From contig WFMX01000280.1 of assembly GCA_015488875.1 (NCBI GenBank), forward strand, positions 1 to 12,473: a stretch of DNA of 12,473 nt, given 5' to 3'. Made by a program: the position numbers and the translations under genes. The stretch's first letter is position 1. Every line of letters starts with the position of its first letter. The stretch is from Campylobacterota bacterium (GTDB lineage Bacteria; Campylobacterota; Campylobacteria; Campylobacterales; Sulfurovaceae). Shown here piece after piece: positions 1 to 7,797 of this stretch. The notes beneath the pieces were generated by a model that was not told the origin of the DNA, searched no databases, and saw only the letters and a list, made by a program, of their open reading frames with translations.

Positions 1-16
1 CTCTAGTACCATATCA

Positions 17-757
17 CTACTCATTTATCTTCTCTTTGATCTCCCTAGCCAACTTTGATATCTTTGATATTTTAGTAGAGTTGTCTATAGAATCATCCAA
101 TAGTATCTTGACAAATGCAGAGCCTACTATGACACCATCTACGCCTTTGGCTTTATCTTTTGCGGTATGTTCATCTACACCGAAGCCTACAAATACAGGT
201 GTATCGGTGAACTCTCTTATATTTGCTATAGTGCTATCTAATGATTCTGCTTTGCCTGAGCCTGTGATACCTGCATATGCTACTAGATAGATGAACTTAT
301 CGGCATTTGATACTAGCTCCTCTATACGACTCTTTGTATCTGTAGGGGCTACAAAGTCTATGAGTGCCAAATCACTCTCTTGCATGATCTTTTTGTATGG
401 TCTCGCCTCTTCCAATGGTAAGTCTGGTATGATGAAGCCATTGACTCCACTCGATTTGGCTTCATCTATAAATAGCTCTATACCCTTATGATAAAATGGA
501 TTGAAATATCCCATCCATAGAGTATCTATATGTGGTGCTATCTCTTTGGACGCTTCAAATAGATGCTTGAGCTTGAAGCCATTTTGTAGAGAGTATAGAT
601 TGGCTCTCTCTATGGTAGGACCATCTGCGACAGGATCTGAAAATGGGATACCAAGCTCTAGTGTATCTACTCCTGACTCTGCAAGAGATAGAGCCAAATC
701 AACTGTAAACTCCAAGCTAGGATACCCTGTAGTTATATATGCGACTAAATTTTTCAA
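17..757 (-). CDS. trpA: Tryptophan synthase alpha subunit
   Basis: TrpA splits indole-3-glycerol phosphate into indole and glyceraldehyde-3-phosphate, and passes the indole to the beta subunit (TrpB) through a tunnel in the cytoplasmic alpha2beta2 complex. The 246-residue protein is a complete TIM barrel. It has the family signature LELGIPFSDPVADGP at residues 33-47; E34 and D45 correspond to the catalytic Glu49 and Asp60 of the Salmonella enzyme. Other family matches are the phosphate-binding 'GFGV' and 'GVIVGSAFVK' segments near the C-terminus. The start is TTG at 757: an in-frame TGA lies 9 nt further upstream, and the N-terminus (MKNLVAYITTGYPS) matches TrpA proteins. A weak GAGAA Shine-Dalgarno-like stretch precedes it. 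The gene is divergent from panB. The stop is 16 nt from the window edge, so whether other trp genes follow cannot be seen. Confidence 0.97.
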   Translation of the reverse strand: MKNLVAYITTGYPSLEFTVDLALSLAESGVDTLELGIPFSDPVADGPTIERANLYSLQNGFKLKHLFEASKEIAPHIDTLWMGYFNPFYHKGIELFIDEAKSSGVNGFIIPDLPLEEARPYKKIMQESDLALIDFVAPTDTKSRIEELVSNADKFIYLVAYAGITGSGKAESLDSTIANIREFTDTPVFVGFGVDEHTAKDKAKGVDGVIVGSAFVKILLDDSIDNSTKISKISKLAREIKEKINE

Positions 758-873
758 CTGTTCTCATTTCATAATATAATATTTGTACAATATTTGAGGA
801 TTTTTTACCATCCCAAATAAATTTTGTGATATTATACAAAACATAAACTAAGAGCGTGCATGGAGTATTGACT
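758..873. promoter_or_regulatory. Divergent trpA/panB promoter region
   Basis: This AT-rich spacer separates two genes transcribed away from each other, so it should hold both promoters. For panB, an extended -10 (TGATATTAT, 827-835) lies about 38 nt before the proposed start. For trpA, a TATTAT box is readable on the minus strand at 776-781, which would give a very short leader. Neither has a convincing -35, which is usual for sigma-70 promoters of Campylobacter and Helicobacter. Assignments are by motif only. Confidence 0.45.
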
Positions 874-1665
874 TTGAATAAGAAAATAACATTAAAAAAT
901 CTTCAAAAGATGAAAAATAGCGAAAAGATAGTAATGATAACGGCATATGATGCTCTTTTTGCTGGGATATTTGACCCACTTGTAGATATCATACTAGTAG
1001 GGGATAGTCTCAATATGAGTTTTGCAGGTAGAGAGGATACGCTATCTGCTACTATGGATCAGATGATATACCACACTCAGGCAGTATGCAGAAAGGCGGA
1101 GAGAAGCTTTGTACTTTTCGATATGCCGTTTGGTACATACGCCAATGAAGATATAGCTCTACAAAATGCCATCAGAGCATACCAAGAGACAGGTGCAGAT
1201 GCTATCAAGCTAGAGAGTGGTAGCGAGAAGGCTCATATCGTCAGACATCTGAGTGACAATGCCATAGCAGTATTTGGTCACATAGGACTCAAACCCCAGA
1301 GCGTACGAAGCGAAGGTGGCTACTCCATAAAAGGCAAGAGCCAAGAGGAGAAAGATCGCATAGTGGAGAATGCTATAGCACTAGAAGAGGCTGGGGCGGC
1401 AGCTCTCATCATAGAGGGTGTCAAACCAGATGTGGCTAGAGAGGTCACGGCTAGAGTATCTATACCTACCATAGGCATAGGTGCAGGTGTTGAATGCGAT
1501 GGGCAAGTGTTGGTATGGAGTGATATGTTGGGCTTTTTTGACGAGTTTATGCCAAAATTTGTCAAGCAGTATGGAGATGGTGGAGTATTTGTACGAGATG
1601 CAGTTCGCAGCTATGCTTCAGATGTCAAGGCGGGTTCGTTCCCAGATGAAGATCACACTTACTAG
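874..1665 (+). CDS. panB: 3-methyl-2-oxobutanoate hydroxymethyltransferase (ketopantoate hydroxymethyltransferase)
   Basis: PanB is the first committed enzyme of pantothenate and CoA synthesis. It transfers a hydroxymethyl group from 5,10-methylene-tetrahydrofolate to alpha-ketoisovalerate, giving ketopantoate, and acts in the cytoplasm. Family motifs are intact: VGDSL (42-46), DMPF (83-86), KLE (112-114), GHIGLKPQS (135-143), IIEGV (179-183) and TIGIGAG. D44, D83 and E114 match the metal ligands, and E181 the proposed catalytic base, of the E. coli enzyme at almost the same numbering. I chose the TTG at 874 because GGAG (862-865) lies 8 nt before it. The frame is also open from a GTG at 856, which has no well-spaced ribosome site and would add six residues. 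With TTG the protein is 263 aa, normal for PanB. It heads the run panB-BON-ruvB-AI-2E. Confidence 0.96.
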   Translation: MNKKITLKNLQKMKNSEKIVMITAYDALFAGIFDPLVDIILVGDSLNMSFAGREDTLSATMDQMIYHTQAVCRKAERSFVLFDMPFGTYANEDIALQNAIRAYQETGADAIKLESGSEKAHIVRHLSDNAIAVFGHIGLKPQSVRSEGGYSIKGKSQEEKDRIVENAIALEEAGAAALIIEGVKPDVAREVTARVSIPTIGIGAGVECDGQVLVWSDMLGFFDEFMPKFVKQYGDGGVFVRDAVRSYASDVKAGSFPDEDHTY

Positions 1666-1674
1666 GAGAGTTGT

Positions 1675-1977
1675 ATGAAAAAATTTGTAATTATATGGGG
1701 TTTTGTCGTGGCGATGCTCATCAATGGATGTCTGGCAGTATCACCCAATGAAGGTTCGGAAGATTTCATGAATAGTGCCATCATCACGAGCAGTGTCAAG
1801 GCTCGACTGGCAAACGCTTCAGGTCTAGAGACACTTAGCTTCACCGTAGAGACGCTCAATGGCACAGTACTATTGAGTGGCTTTGCACAGACACAAGAGC
1901 AGAAAGATGCAGCAGGCAGAGTGGCTGACAATACAGAGGGTGTCCAGAGAGTGATCAACCATATAGTGGTGCAGTAG
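1675..1977 (+). CDS. Small BON-domain lipoprotein
   Basis: A 100-residue envelope protein. Residues 1-18 form a signal peptide (MKK, then a hydrophobic stretch) ending in LINGC, with C19 as the likely lipidated cysteine. N at position -2 is atypical for a lipobox, so lipidation is probable rather than certain. Residues about 30-100 fit one BON domain: an 'I...VKARL' helix, 'LSFTVETLNGTVLLSGFAQTQEQ', then 'A...A....GVQRVINHIVV'. BON domains are found in OsmY and DolP (YraP) and are thought to bind phospholipid or the envelope. Those relatives have two BON domains; this one has a single domain. AGGAGAG (1664-1670) overlaps the panB stop and gives strong ribosome binding. It lies 9 nt after panB and 3 nt before ruvB, so it is co-transcribed, but nothing ties its role to pantothenate or DNA repair. 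Confidence 0.85.
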   Translation: MKKFVIIWGFVVAMLINGCLAVSPNEGSEDFMNSAIITSSVKARLANASGLETLSFTVETLNGTVLLSGFAQTQEQKDAAGRVADNTEGVQRVINHIVVQ

Positions 1978-1980
1978 ATA

Positions 1981-3003
1981 GTGGAACGGATGGTCGAGAT
2001 AGAGAAATTTGATAGCGAAGCCTCTTATGAGGTGACACTTCGCCCTAGTAGCTGGGATGAGTATATAGGTCAACCAAAAATCAAGAGGAACCTCAAAGTA
2101 TTTATAGAAGCTAGCAGAAGGAGAGATGAGGCACTAGATCATATCCTCTTCTTTGGACCGCCAGGACTTGGCAAGACTACACTAGCCAACATCATATCTA
2201 CTCAGATGAGTGCCAATATCAAAACTACAGCTGCACCTATGATAGAGAAGTCAGGTGACTTAGCAGCACTTCTCACCAACATAGAAGAGGGGGATATACT
2301 CTTCATAGATGAGATTCACCGTATGAGTTCTGCTATAGAGGAGATACTCTATCCTGCCATGGAGGATTTCAGGTTAGATATCATCATAGGTAGTGGACCA
2401 GCAGCACAGACGGTCAAGATAGATTTGCCGAGATTTACACTCATAGGTGCGACTACTAGAGCTGGTATGCTGTCCAATCCCCTCAGAGAGAGGTTTGGTA
2501 TGCATTTTAGGATGCAGTTTTATACCACCGAAGAGCTGACTATCATAGTAGAAAAAGCCTCCCACAAGCTCCAGAAACCCGCACTCAATGATGCTGCACA
2601 TGAGATAGCCAAGAGAAGTCGAGGTACACCAAGGATAGCACTTAGGCTACTGAAGAGAGTGAGAGATTTTGCAGAGGTAGCAGATAAAGATACTATAGAG
2701 CTAGATATCACGAAGTATGCACTAGATGAGCTAGGTGTCAATGAGATAGGTTTCGATGAACAAGATATACAACTGCTAGAGCTACTAGTGAGTGCTAGAG
2801 GTAGACCTATGGGGCTAAGTACTATAGGGGCGGCGATTAGTGAAGATGAGGGTACGATAGAGGATGTGCTAGAGCCATATCTGCTAGCCAATGGATATAT
2901 AGAGAGGACTGCTAGAGGACGCATAGCTACGCAGAAGAGCTACGAACACTTCAGATTGACCTCTCCACAAGAAGAAAAAGAGAAGGATGGACTGTTTGAA
3001 TAA
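1981..3003 (+). CDS. ruvB: Holliday junction branch migration DNA helicase RuvB
   Basis: RuvB is the hexameric AAA+ motor that, with RuvA, drives branch migration of Holliday junctions during recombinational repair. The 340-residue protein is full length. It has Walker A GPPGLGKT (59-66), Walker B LFIDEIH (107-113), sensor 1 GATTR (156-160), the arginine finger R171 in LRERFG, sensor 2 GTPRIA (215-220) and a C-terminal winged helix ending in 'LLANGYIERTARGRIAT'. The GTG start at 1981 gives MERMVEIEKF, which resembles Campylobacter RuvB N-termini; an ATG three codons later (1990) is the alternative. It starts 3 nt after the BON gene stop, so translation is probably coupled. ruvA and ruvC are not in the window. 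Confidence 0.98.
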   Translation: MERMVEIEKFDSEASYEVTLRPSSWDEYIGQPKIKRNLKVFIEASRRRDEALDHILFFGPPGLGKTTLANIISTQMSANIKTTAAPMIEKSGDLAALLTNIEEGDILFIDEIHRMSSAIEEILYPAMEDFRLDIIIGSGPAAQTVKIDLPRFTLIGATTRAGMLSNPLRERFGMHFRMQFYTTEELTIIVEKASHKLQKPALNDAAHEIAKRSRGTPRIALRLLKRVRDFAEVADKDTIELDITKYALDELGVNEIGFDEQDIQLLELLVSARGRPMGLSTIGAAISEDEGTIEDVLEPYLLANGYIERTARGRIATQKSYEHFRLTSPQEEKEKDGLFE

Positions 3004-4048
3004 AACAAATGTGAGTGTCATTTTCATACTATTTGCTTTGGCTATATGGGGTGCATACTCTATATATGAGCCATTTTTGCTCTCTATGATAGTAGCTATG
3101 CTATTGACTATGGCTACTTACAATTTGACAAAGAAGCTGACAAAGAAGCTGAGATCAAGGAAACTAAGCTCATTACTTATGACCATCTTTTTGATAGCTA
3201 TCATATTTGCCCCTACCATATATGTGACGACTGTCGGTGTAGAGTATGCTACACATATAGATAAACCACTACTCAAAAAAGCAATACACTCATTGGATGA
3301 GATGCTACAACACATCCCATATTTTGGTGACAAGATTCGTCAAAACTTTAATGAAACCGAGATACTCGCCTCTATACAAAAATCGGCTTACTATCTCACC
3401 TCACTAGGTAGTGCAGGGATTGGATTTGTCAAAAATATGCTCTTTGTAGTGCTTTTTTACTTCATCATCAACTTATATGGTGATCGTATATTTGAGCTGA
3501 TTCGTGCTATGTTACCTGTCTCTAGGATAAAGTCAGCAAAGATGATACATGAGATATCGTCCACTATGGAGGTAGTGTTTTACTCTACCATTGCTACGGC
3601 TCTACTAGAGGGGCTACTGTTTGGCATCTTTATAGCTAGTTTTGGATTTGATGGGGTTTTACTAGGCATTATATATGGATTTTCATCCCTCATCCCTGTG
3701 ATAGGTGGTGCATTGGTCTGGGTGCCGATATCTCTCTATGCTTGGAGTCAGATAGATGCTCATACTGCTTGGGTCATCATGCTATACTCTGTCATCATGA
3801 TATCTATCATAGCAGATACTTTTGTCAAACCTGTCATCATCAAAGTGATCAAAGAGGATATGCTAAACAATAGTAATGATATCAATGAACTAGCTATATT
3901 TTTCTCCATAGTGGCAGGTATGAGTAGTTATGGCATATGGGGTATGATATTAGGTCCTGCCATCACATCATTCCTTATAGGTATGACTAGAGTATACATA
4001 GAGTACAACAAAAGCAATACCCAATCAAATAGTGGGTCATTTAACTAA
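2987..4048 (+). CDS. AI-2E family (PerM/TqsA-like) integral membrane protein
   Basis: A polytopic inner-membrane protein of the AI-2E transporter family (formerly UPF0118). Characterised members have been linked to autoinducer-2 export or Na+/H+ antiport, but the substrate of most members is unknown. The 353 residues show two N-terminal membrane helices, one near 60-80, an amphipathic region, then further helices from about 145 to the end. The family core is clear: 'GLLFGIFIASFGFDGVLLG', 'SLIPVIGGALVWVP' and the C-terminal 'WGMILGPA'. The ATG at 2987 overlaps ruvB by 17 nt. Because AGAAGGA (2981-2987) touches that ATG but sits 8 nt before an in-frame TTG at 2996 (MNKTNVS...), translation may really begin at 2996. 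It is the last gene of the panB run. Confidence 0.9.
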   Translation: MDCLNKTNVSVIFILFALAIWGAYSIYEPFLLSMIVAMLLTMATYNLTKKLTKKLRSRKLSSLLMTIFLIAIIFAPTIYVTTVGVEYATHIDKPLLKKAIHSLDEMLQHIPYFGDKIRQNFNETEILASIQKSAYYLTSLGSAGIGFVKNMLFVVLFYFIINLYGDRIFELIRAMLPVSRIKSAKMIHEISSTMEVVFYSTIATALLEGLLFGIFIASFGFDGVLLGIIYGFSSLIPVIGGALVWVPISLYAWSQIDAHTAWVIMLYSVIMISIIADTFVKPVIIKVIKEDMLNNSNDINELAIFFSIVAGMSSYGIWGMILGPAITSFLIGMTRVYIEYNKSNTQSNSGSFN

Positions 4049-4066
4049 TTATTTATAACTTTTAGC

Positions 4067-4072
4067 TATAAT
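4067..4072 (+). promoter_or_regulatory. -10 promoter element for the GGDEF/histidine kinase unit
   Basis: A perfect TATAAT hexamer, preceded by TTTAGC and a T-rich stretch, lies in the 54-nt gap after the AI-2E gene. No -35 is evident, as in many Campylobacterota sigma-70 promoters. Transcription would start near 4079, downstream of the upstream-most ATG (4076), which supports using the later ATG at 4103. Confidence 0.65.
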
Positions 4073-4102
4073 CGAATGAGAGAAAGAAAGGAGTATCAGT
4101 TC

Positions 4103-4996
4103 ATGGTCACAAATCCAACACTCTTGTATGTCGAGGACGAAGCTGGTATCAGAGATCAATTGAGTAGATTTTTGGGCTACTTCTCTAGTGAGCTATATTT
4201 AGCAGAAAATGGCGAAGATGGGTTAGAATTATATAAAAAGCATCTGCCTGACATAGTAGTATCTGATATCAAAATGCCGAAGATGAACGGCATAGAGATG
4301 GCAAAAGCAATAAAAGCAATAAACCCCAAACAACACATAGTATTTACCACAGCTCACAGCGAAAGCGGATTTTTCATGGATGCGATAGATCTGCAAGTAG
4401 ATGGATATATACTCAAGCCTATAAATCTAGACCACTTAGAAGAGAAGCTAGAGAAGATCAAGGAGCATTTGAATCTCAAGAGGTATTACGAGAAGCATCA
4501 AGAAGAGTTGCAGCGAAAAGTATATATAGATGACCTCACGCAGATATATAATCGTACATATTTTGAAGAGCGATTTGCTAAAGAGATATCGAGATATCAG
4601 AGAGAGAAGACACCGCTATCTCTTGTATTTATGGATATTGACAAATTTAAAGACCTCAATGACAACTATGGACATCAAGTGGGTGACGAAGTACTCAAAG
4701 AGTTGACATCTCTACTGAGTGACAATATCAGACAGATAGATACTTTCGCTAGATGGGGTGGCGAAGAGTTCGCTATCATACAGCCAAATACACTGTTGGA
4801 AAACTCGAAAAAAGTGGCAGAGCATCTGAGAAAAATCATAAAAAATCATACATTTTGTGATGACTTAACTGTGACATGTAGCTTTGGCGTAGCAACATTC
4901 AAAGATACAGATACCCAAGAGGATTTGATGAAAAGAGCCGATGAAGCACTCTATAGAGCCAAAAATGCTGGTAGAGACAGAGTAGAGACAGAGTAG
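4103..4996 (+). CDS. REC-GGDEF response regulator (diguanylate cyclase)
   Basis: A 297-residue cytoplasmic response regulator that should make cyclic di-GMP from two GTP when phosphorylated. The receiver domain (about 6-120) has acidic residues E11/D12, phospho-acceptor D55 in 'SDIKMP', T83 and K105. A helical linker (about 115-138) leads to a GGDEF domain (about 140-297) with the active-site motif GGEEF (219-223). A canonical RxxD product-inhibition site (R210-D213) lies five residues before it. It looks catalytically competent. The start is ATG 4103, preceded by AAGGAG (4088-4093) with a 9-nt spacer. An in-frame ATG at 4076 would add nine residues but lies upstream of the probable transcription start. 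Its stop abuts the start of the histidine kinase, which is probably its partner. Confidence 0.95.
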   Translation: MVTNPTLLYVEDEAGIRDQLSRFLGYFSSELYLAENGEDGLELYKKHLPDIVVSDIKMPKMNGIEMAKAIKAINPKQHIVFTTAHSESGFFMDAIDLQVDGYILKPINLDHLEEKLEKIKEHLNLKRYYEKHQEELQRKVYIDDLTQIYNRTYFEERFAKEISRYQREKTPLSLVFMDIDKFKDLNDNYGHQVGDEVLKELTSLLSDNIRQIDTFARWGGEEFAIIQPNTLLENSKKVAEHLRKIIKNHTFCDDLTVTCSFGVATFKDTDTQEDLMKRADEALYRAKNAGRDRVETE

Positions 4997-7273
4997 ATGA
5001 ATATAAGCAGAGTCTTTATAGGATTGGTCGTCATATTTGCTATGTTGGCATTTGCATCATATAAATATGGAGAGTCCAAGGAGATAAATTTTGATGAAAA
5101 GATGATCCTCAATGATGCTAAAAATGCATATGAAAAAGATATCATGTTTCGCAAATGGATCTCTATGCATGGTGGAGTATATGTGCCTATCACGCCAAAG
5201 ACTCAGCCAAACAAATACTTGACAAAGGTAAAAAACAGAGATGTCAACACTACCAATGGCATGCATTTGACCCTCATGAATCCAGCATATGCACTGAGGC
5301 AATTCATGGAAGAATTTAAAGGGTCATATGGTGACAAAGGTAAAATCACTAGCCTTAAGCTTATCAATCCAGACAATGCACCTGATAAGTTCGAGCAAGA
5401 GGCATTGATCAAATTCAAGAACAACAGTAATATGCAAGAGTACTACAAAAAAGTCATCATGGATGATGGCAAAGTGAGTTTTAGATATGTCAAACCATTG
5501 ATCATAGAAAAATCTTGCCTCAAATGTCATGCCGAACAAGGATACAAAGTAGGTGAGTCGAAGGGAGCCATATCTATCATCATACCTATGGAGAGATATG
5601 ATGATTTTCTCTATAGATCGCTATCATATCTAAAGATAATTCATCTCTTTACCCTCTTTTTTGGTATACTCTTTTTGTATCTGACATACATCTATCTTAA
5701 ACAATCTCAACTCAAAGAAGACAAGCTCAGTAGGCAAATCAATGAAGTGTACAGTATATTCAATAGTGGAAATATCGTACTTTTTAGATGGAACAATGAC
5801 GAGCATTGGAGCATAGACTATGTTTCCGACAATGTTTATGGACTTTTAGGGTATACCAAAGATGAGTTTATGAACAATAAAGTAGCATACGCTTCACTAA
5901 TCGACAAAAGGGATATAGAGCAAGTGACACAAGAGGTCGCAGATGCTTCAGAAAATGGCATAGTCAACTTCGCACATAAGCCATATAGGGTCAAAACAAA
6001 GGGTGGCGACACTCTATGGGTCAATGATTCCTCTCAAATACTCAGAGACAAAGATGGCAACATAGAATATTTTGTAGGATATATACAGAATGCAACACAG
6101 CTGAAACAGTATGAGTTGGATATTCAAAATGAAAAAGAGAGATTTAGGTTGGCTATAGATGGATCAAATGATGGTCTATGGGATTGGAATCCACAGACAA
6201 ATGATGTATGGTACTCCCCTAGATGGAAATCAATGCTAGGGTACAAAGATAGTGAATTGAAAAATCGCCATGATGAGTGGATAAGCAGGATACACCCCGA
6301 TGATTATGAAAATACATTTGAGAGAATACAAGCACACATAGACGGCAAAACAGAAGTCTACGAGAGTGAACACAGGATCAAACACAAAGATGGTCACTGG
6401 GTATGGGTACTAGATAGAGGGAAGGTTCGCACAGATGATCATGGTATAGCTCAAAGATTTGTAGGGTTTCATACTGATATCACACAGAAAAAAAATCAAG
6501 AAGAGATATTGCAGCTCAAGATCAAAGAGGCGCTAGAGGAAAATACCAGACAGCTCCAAACCCTACAACAACAGAGCAAAATGGCAAGCATGGGTGAGAT
6601 GATAGGTGCAATAGCTCATCAATGGAGACAACCACTCAATGAGCTAGGGCTAAGTATCCAAAATTTAAAATATGACTATAAGGCAGGTGTAGTAGATAAA
6701 GATTTTATTGATAACTTTATAGAGTACAACAAAAAAACTATAATGTTTATGAGCAATACCATAGATGATTTCAGAAGTTTTTTCAGGGTAGACAAAGAGA
6801 AGAAGAAGTTTAATGTCATGGAGACTACACAAGCAGTAGTATCTATGCAATCTGCTCAGCTAAGTAGTCTAAACATCACTACAAATATCACTGGGGATAG
6901 CTTCGATCACATAGGCTATCAGAGTGAGTATCAGCAAGTTGTACTAAATATTGTCAACAATGCCAAGGATGCCTTAGTTGACAATAATATAGAAAATCCT
7001 ACTATATCCATAGCTATATCAATATGCTCTAATCTTGATAAAAACAATCAATGTTGCAAAGTTGTCATATCAGATAATGCAGGTGGTATACCAGAGGATG
7101 TCATCAATAGGATCTTTGAGCCATACTACACTACCAAAGAGCAAGGGAAAGGTACAGGCATGGGTCTATATATGTCCAAGATGATCATAGAAGAAAATAT
7201 GGGTGGCAAGCTAATGGTAGAAAATATCCATGGCGGAGCAAGCTTCACTATCAACTTCAAAGAGAAGATATAA
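4997..7273 (+). CDS. Membrane histidine kinase with periplasmic heme-type DUF3365 sensor and two PAS domains
   Basis: A 758-residue sensor kinase. Domain order: membrane helix 1 (about 5-22); periplasmic DUF3365/Tll0287-like domain (about 30-205) with the family motif 'SMHGGVYVP' and a c-type heme site C174-L-K-C177-H178; membrane helix 2 (about 212-233); PAS 1 (about 250-370); PAS 2 with a PAC motif (about 380-497); coiled-coil linker (about 497-530); H-box 'AHQWRQPLN' with phospho-acceptor H541; and an ATPase domain with N-box 'LNIVNNAKDAL' (650-660), G1 'DNAGG' (693-697), F-box 'FEPYYTTK' (708-714) and G2 'GKGTGMGL' (717-724). All catalytic boxes are present. The ATG immediately follows the stop of the REC-GGDEF gene, so the two are translationally coupled and very likely cognate. 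The heme suggests redox, gas or small-ligand sensing; the actual signal cannot be read from sequence. Cysteines C677, C686 and C687 in the ATPase domain are unusual. Confidence 0.95.
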   Translation: MNISRVFIGLVVIFAMLAFASYKYGESKEINFDEKMILNDAKNAYEKDIMFRKWISMHGGVYVPITPKTQPNKYLTKVKNRDVNTTNGMHLTLMNPAYALRQFMEEFKGSYGDKGKITSLKLINPDNAPDKFEQEALIKFKNNSNMQEYYKKVIMDDGKVSFRYVKPLIIEKSCLKCHAEQGYKVGESKGAISIIIPMERYDDFLYRSLSYLKIIHLFTLFFGILFLYLTYIYLKQSQLKEDKLSRQINEVYSIFNSGNIVLFRWNNDEHWSIDYVSDNVYGLLGYTKDEFMNNKVAYASLIDKRDIEQVTQEVADASENGIVNFAHKPYRVKTKGGDTLWVNDSSQILRDKDGNIEYFVGYIQNATQLKQYELDIQNEKERFRLAIDGSNDGLWDWNPQTNDVWYSPRWKSMLGYKDSELKNRHDEWISRIHPDDYENTFERIQAHIDGKTEVYESEHRIKHKDGHWVWVLDRGKVRTDDHGIAQRFVGFHTDITQKKNQEEILQLKIKEALEENTRQLQTLQQQSKMASMGEMIGAIAHQWRQPLNELGLSIQNLKYDYKAGVVDKDFIDNFIEYNKKTIMFMSNTIDDFRSFFRVDKEKKKFNVMETTQAVVSMQSAQLSSLNITTNITGDSFDHIGYQSEYQQVVLNIVNNAKDALVDNNIENPTISIAISICSNLDKNNQCCKVVISDNAGGIPEDVINRIFEPYYTTKEQGKGTGMGLYMSKMIIEENMGGKLMVENIHGGASFTINFKEKI

Positions 7274-7475
7274 ATATATTGTTAAAATTTGTATGGCATA
7301 ACAATTTAGCTACTCTATCTATTTCCACTATTTGGATATATAGAAACGATACAGTTAGGGGACATTGGTTTTTGTGAGCGAAGCGAATGAAACCTGTGTC
7401 CCCGAACAGTGATCGTTCGCCCTCGGCTGCATAAACCACAGGAAGCTCCAAAAAGTAAGACCCATACAATAGATT
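7274..7475. other. Convergent intergenic region holding repeat copy 1
   Basis: This 202-nt gap lies between the stop codons of the histidine kinase (plus) and the DUF4282-like gene (minus). Its first part holds a weak 7-bp AT stem (ATTGTTA at 7278-7284 with TAACAAT at 7299-7305). The remainder is almost entirely repeat copy 1 (7315-7467). A 70-codon minus-strand open frame spans it but I do not consider it a gene. Confidence 0.7.
7315..7467. repeat. Dispersed hairpin repeat, copy 1
   Basis: Related to sequence inside the 11-kb element. Positions 7315-7348 (34 nt) are identical to the reverse complement of 11254-11287. Positions 7352-7429 align in direct orientation with 11087-11163, including identical GTGAGCGAAGCGAA. 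Positions 7455-7467 match the reverse complement of 11075-11087 at 12 of 13 bases. The centre forms a hairpin: 7358-7371 pairs with 7390-7403, starting GGGGACA/TGTCCCC, with one T-T mismatch and one G-T wobble. Terminal inverted repeats like those at 11011-11317 are not seen around this copy. Confidence 0.8.
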
Positions 7476-7787
7476 TTATCTATCTCTCCCTATATTAGCT
7501 TCGCTGGCTATATGCAATAGAGCATCATGCATATCAAAATATGCTATCATAAACTCAAACAACATCCTCCAAAATATCTCCATAGATAGAAAGGAGATGA
7601 TCATAGCAAGATAAAATAGATATCTATATCTCTTTCGTATATCTATCTCATAATCCATAGAGAACTTAGCTCTAAGCCACAAGTAGAAGAGATAAGCAAA
7701 GAGGGGCATCACTACTGCACCCATATAGTAGAGGATTATGAGTAGGTCAGGAGTGATAAATGAGCGAAAAGTTAAAAAATCCCACAT
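7476..7787 (-). CDS. Small membrane protein, DUF4282-like
   Basis: A 103-residue membrane protein. It begins MWDFLTFRSFITPDLL and has hydrophobic segments at about 14-37 and 56-77, separated by a basic loop (IRKRYRY). It ends with 'WRMLFEFMIAYFDMHDALLHI'. The 'F..FR..ITP' opening followed by two helices and an 'R...E..I..F...D.L..I' tail resembles the DUF4282 family, which has no known function; I assign this from memory of the pattern, with moderate confidence. It lies 10 nt after the Mur-ligase-like gene and no strong ribosome site is visible, so coupled translation is likely. Its stop is 8 nt beyond repeat copy 1. Confidence 0.75.
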   Translation of the reverse strand: MWDFLTFRSFITPDLLIILYYMGAVVMPLFAYLFYLWLRAKFSMDYEIDIRKRYRYLFYLAMIISFLSMEIFWRMLFEFMIAYFDMHDALLHIASEANIGRDR

Positions 7788-7797
7788 AGTACAGTCA

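Noticed and set aside
1..16. Possible start of another minus-strand gene downstream of trpA (ATG at 12-10)
   Set aside because: Only about four codons are in the window, with no clear ribosome site, so it cannot be identified.
779..796. Palindrome-like AATATTTGTACAATATT in the trpA/panB spacer as a repressor operator
   Set aside because: The two halves are offset by one base around GTAC and the region is simply AT-rich, so chance is likely.
4076..4102. Nine-residue N-terminal extension of the GGDEF regulator
   Set aside because: It begins about four bases after the TATAAT box, upstream of the likely transcription start, and the strong AAGGAG site serves ATG 4103.
7278..7305. Rho-independent terminator after the histidine kinase
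   Set aside because: The stem is only seven A/T-rich pairs with a 14-nt loop and no following T-run.
7257..7469. 70-codon minus-strand frame across repeat copy 1
   Set aside because: It lies almost entirely in repeat DNA, overlaps the kinase 3' end and has no ribosome site. The matching frame in copy 2 stops early, and base changes between copies do not follow a coding pattern.
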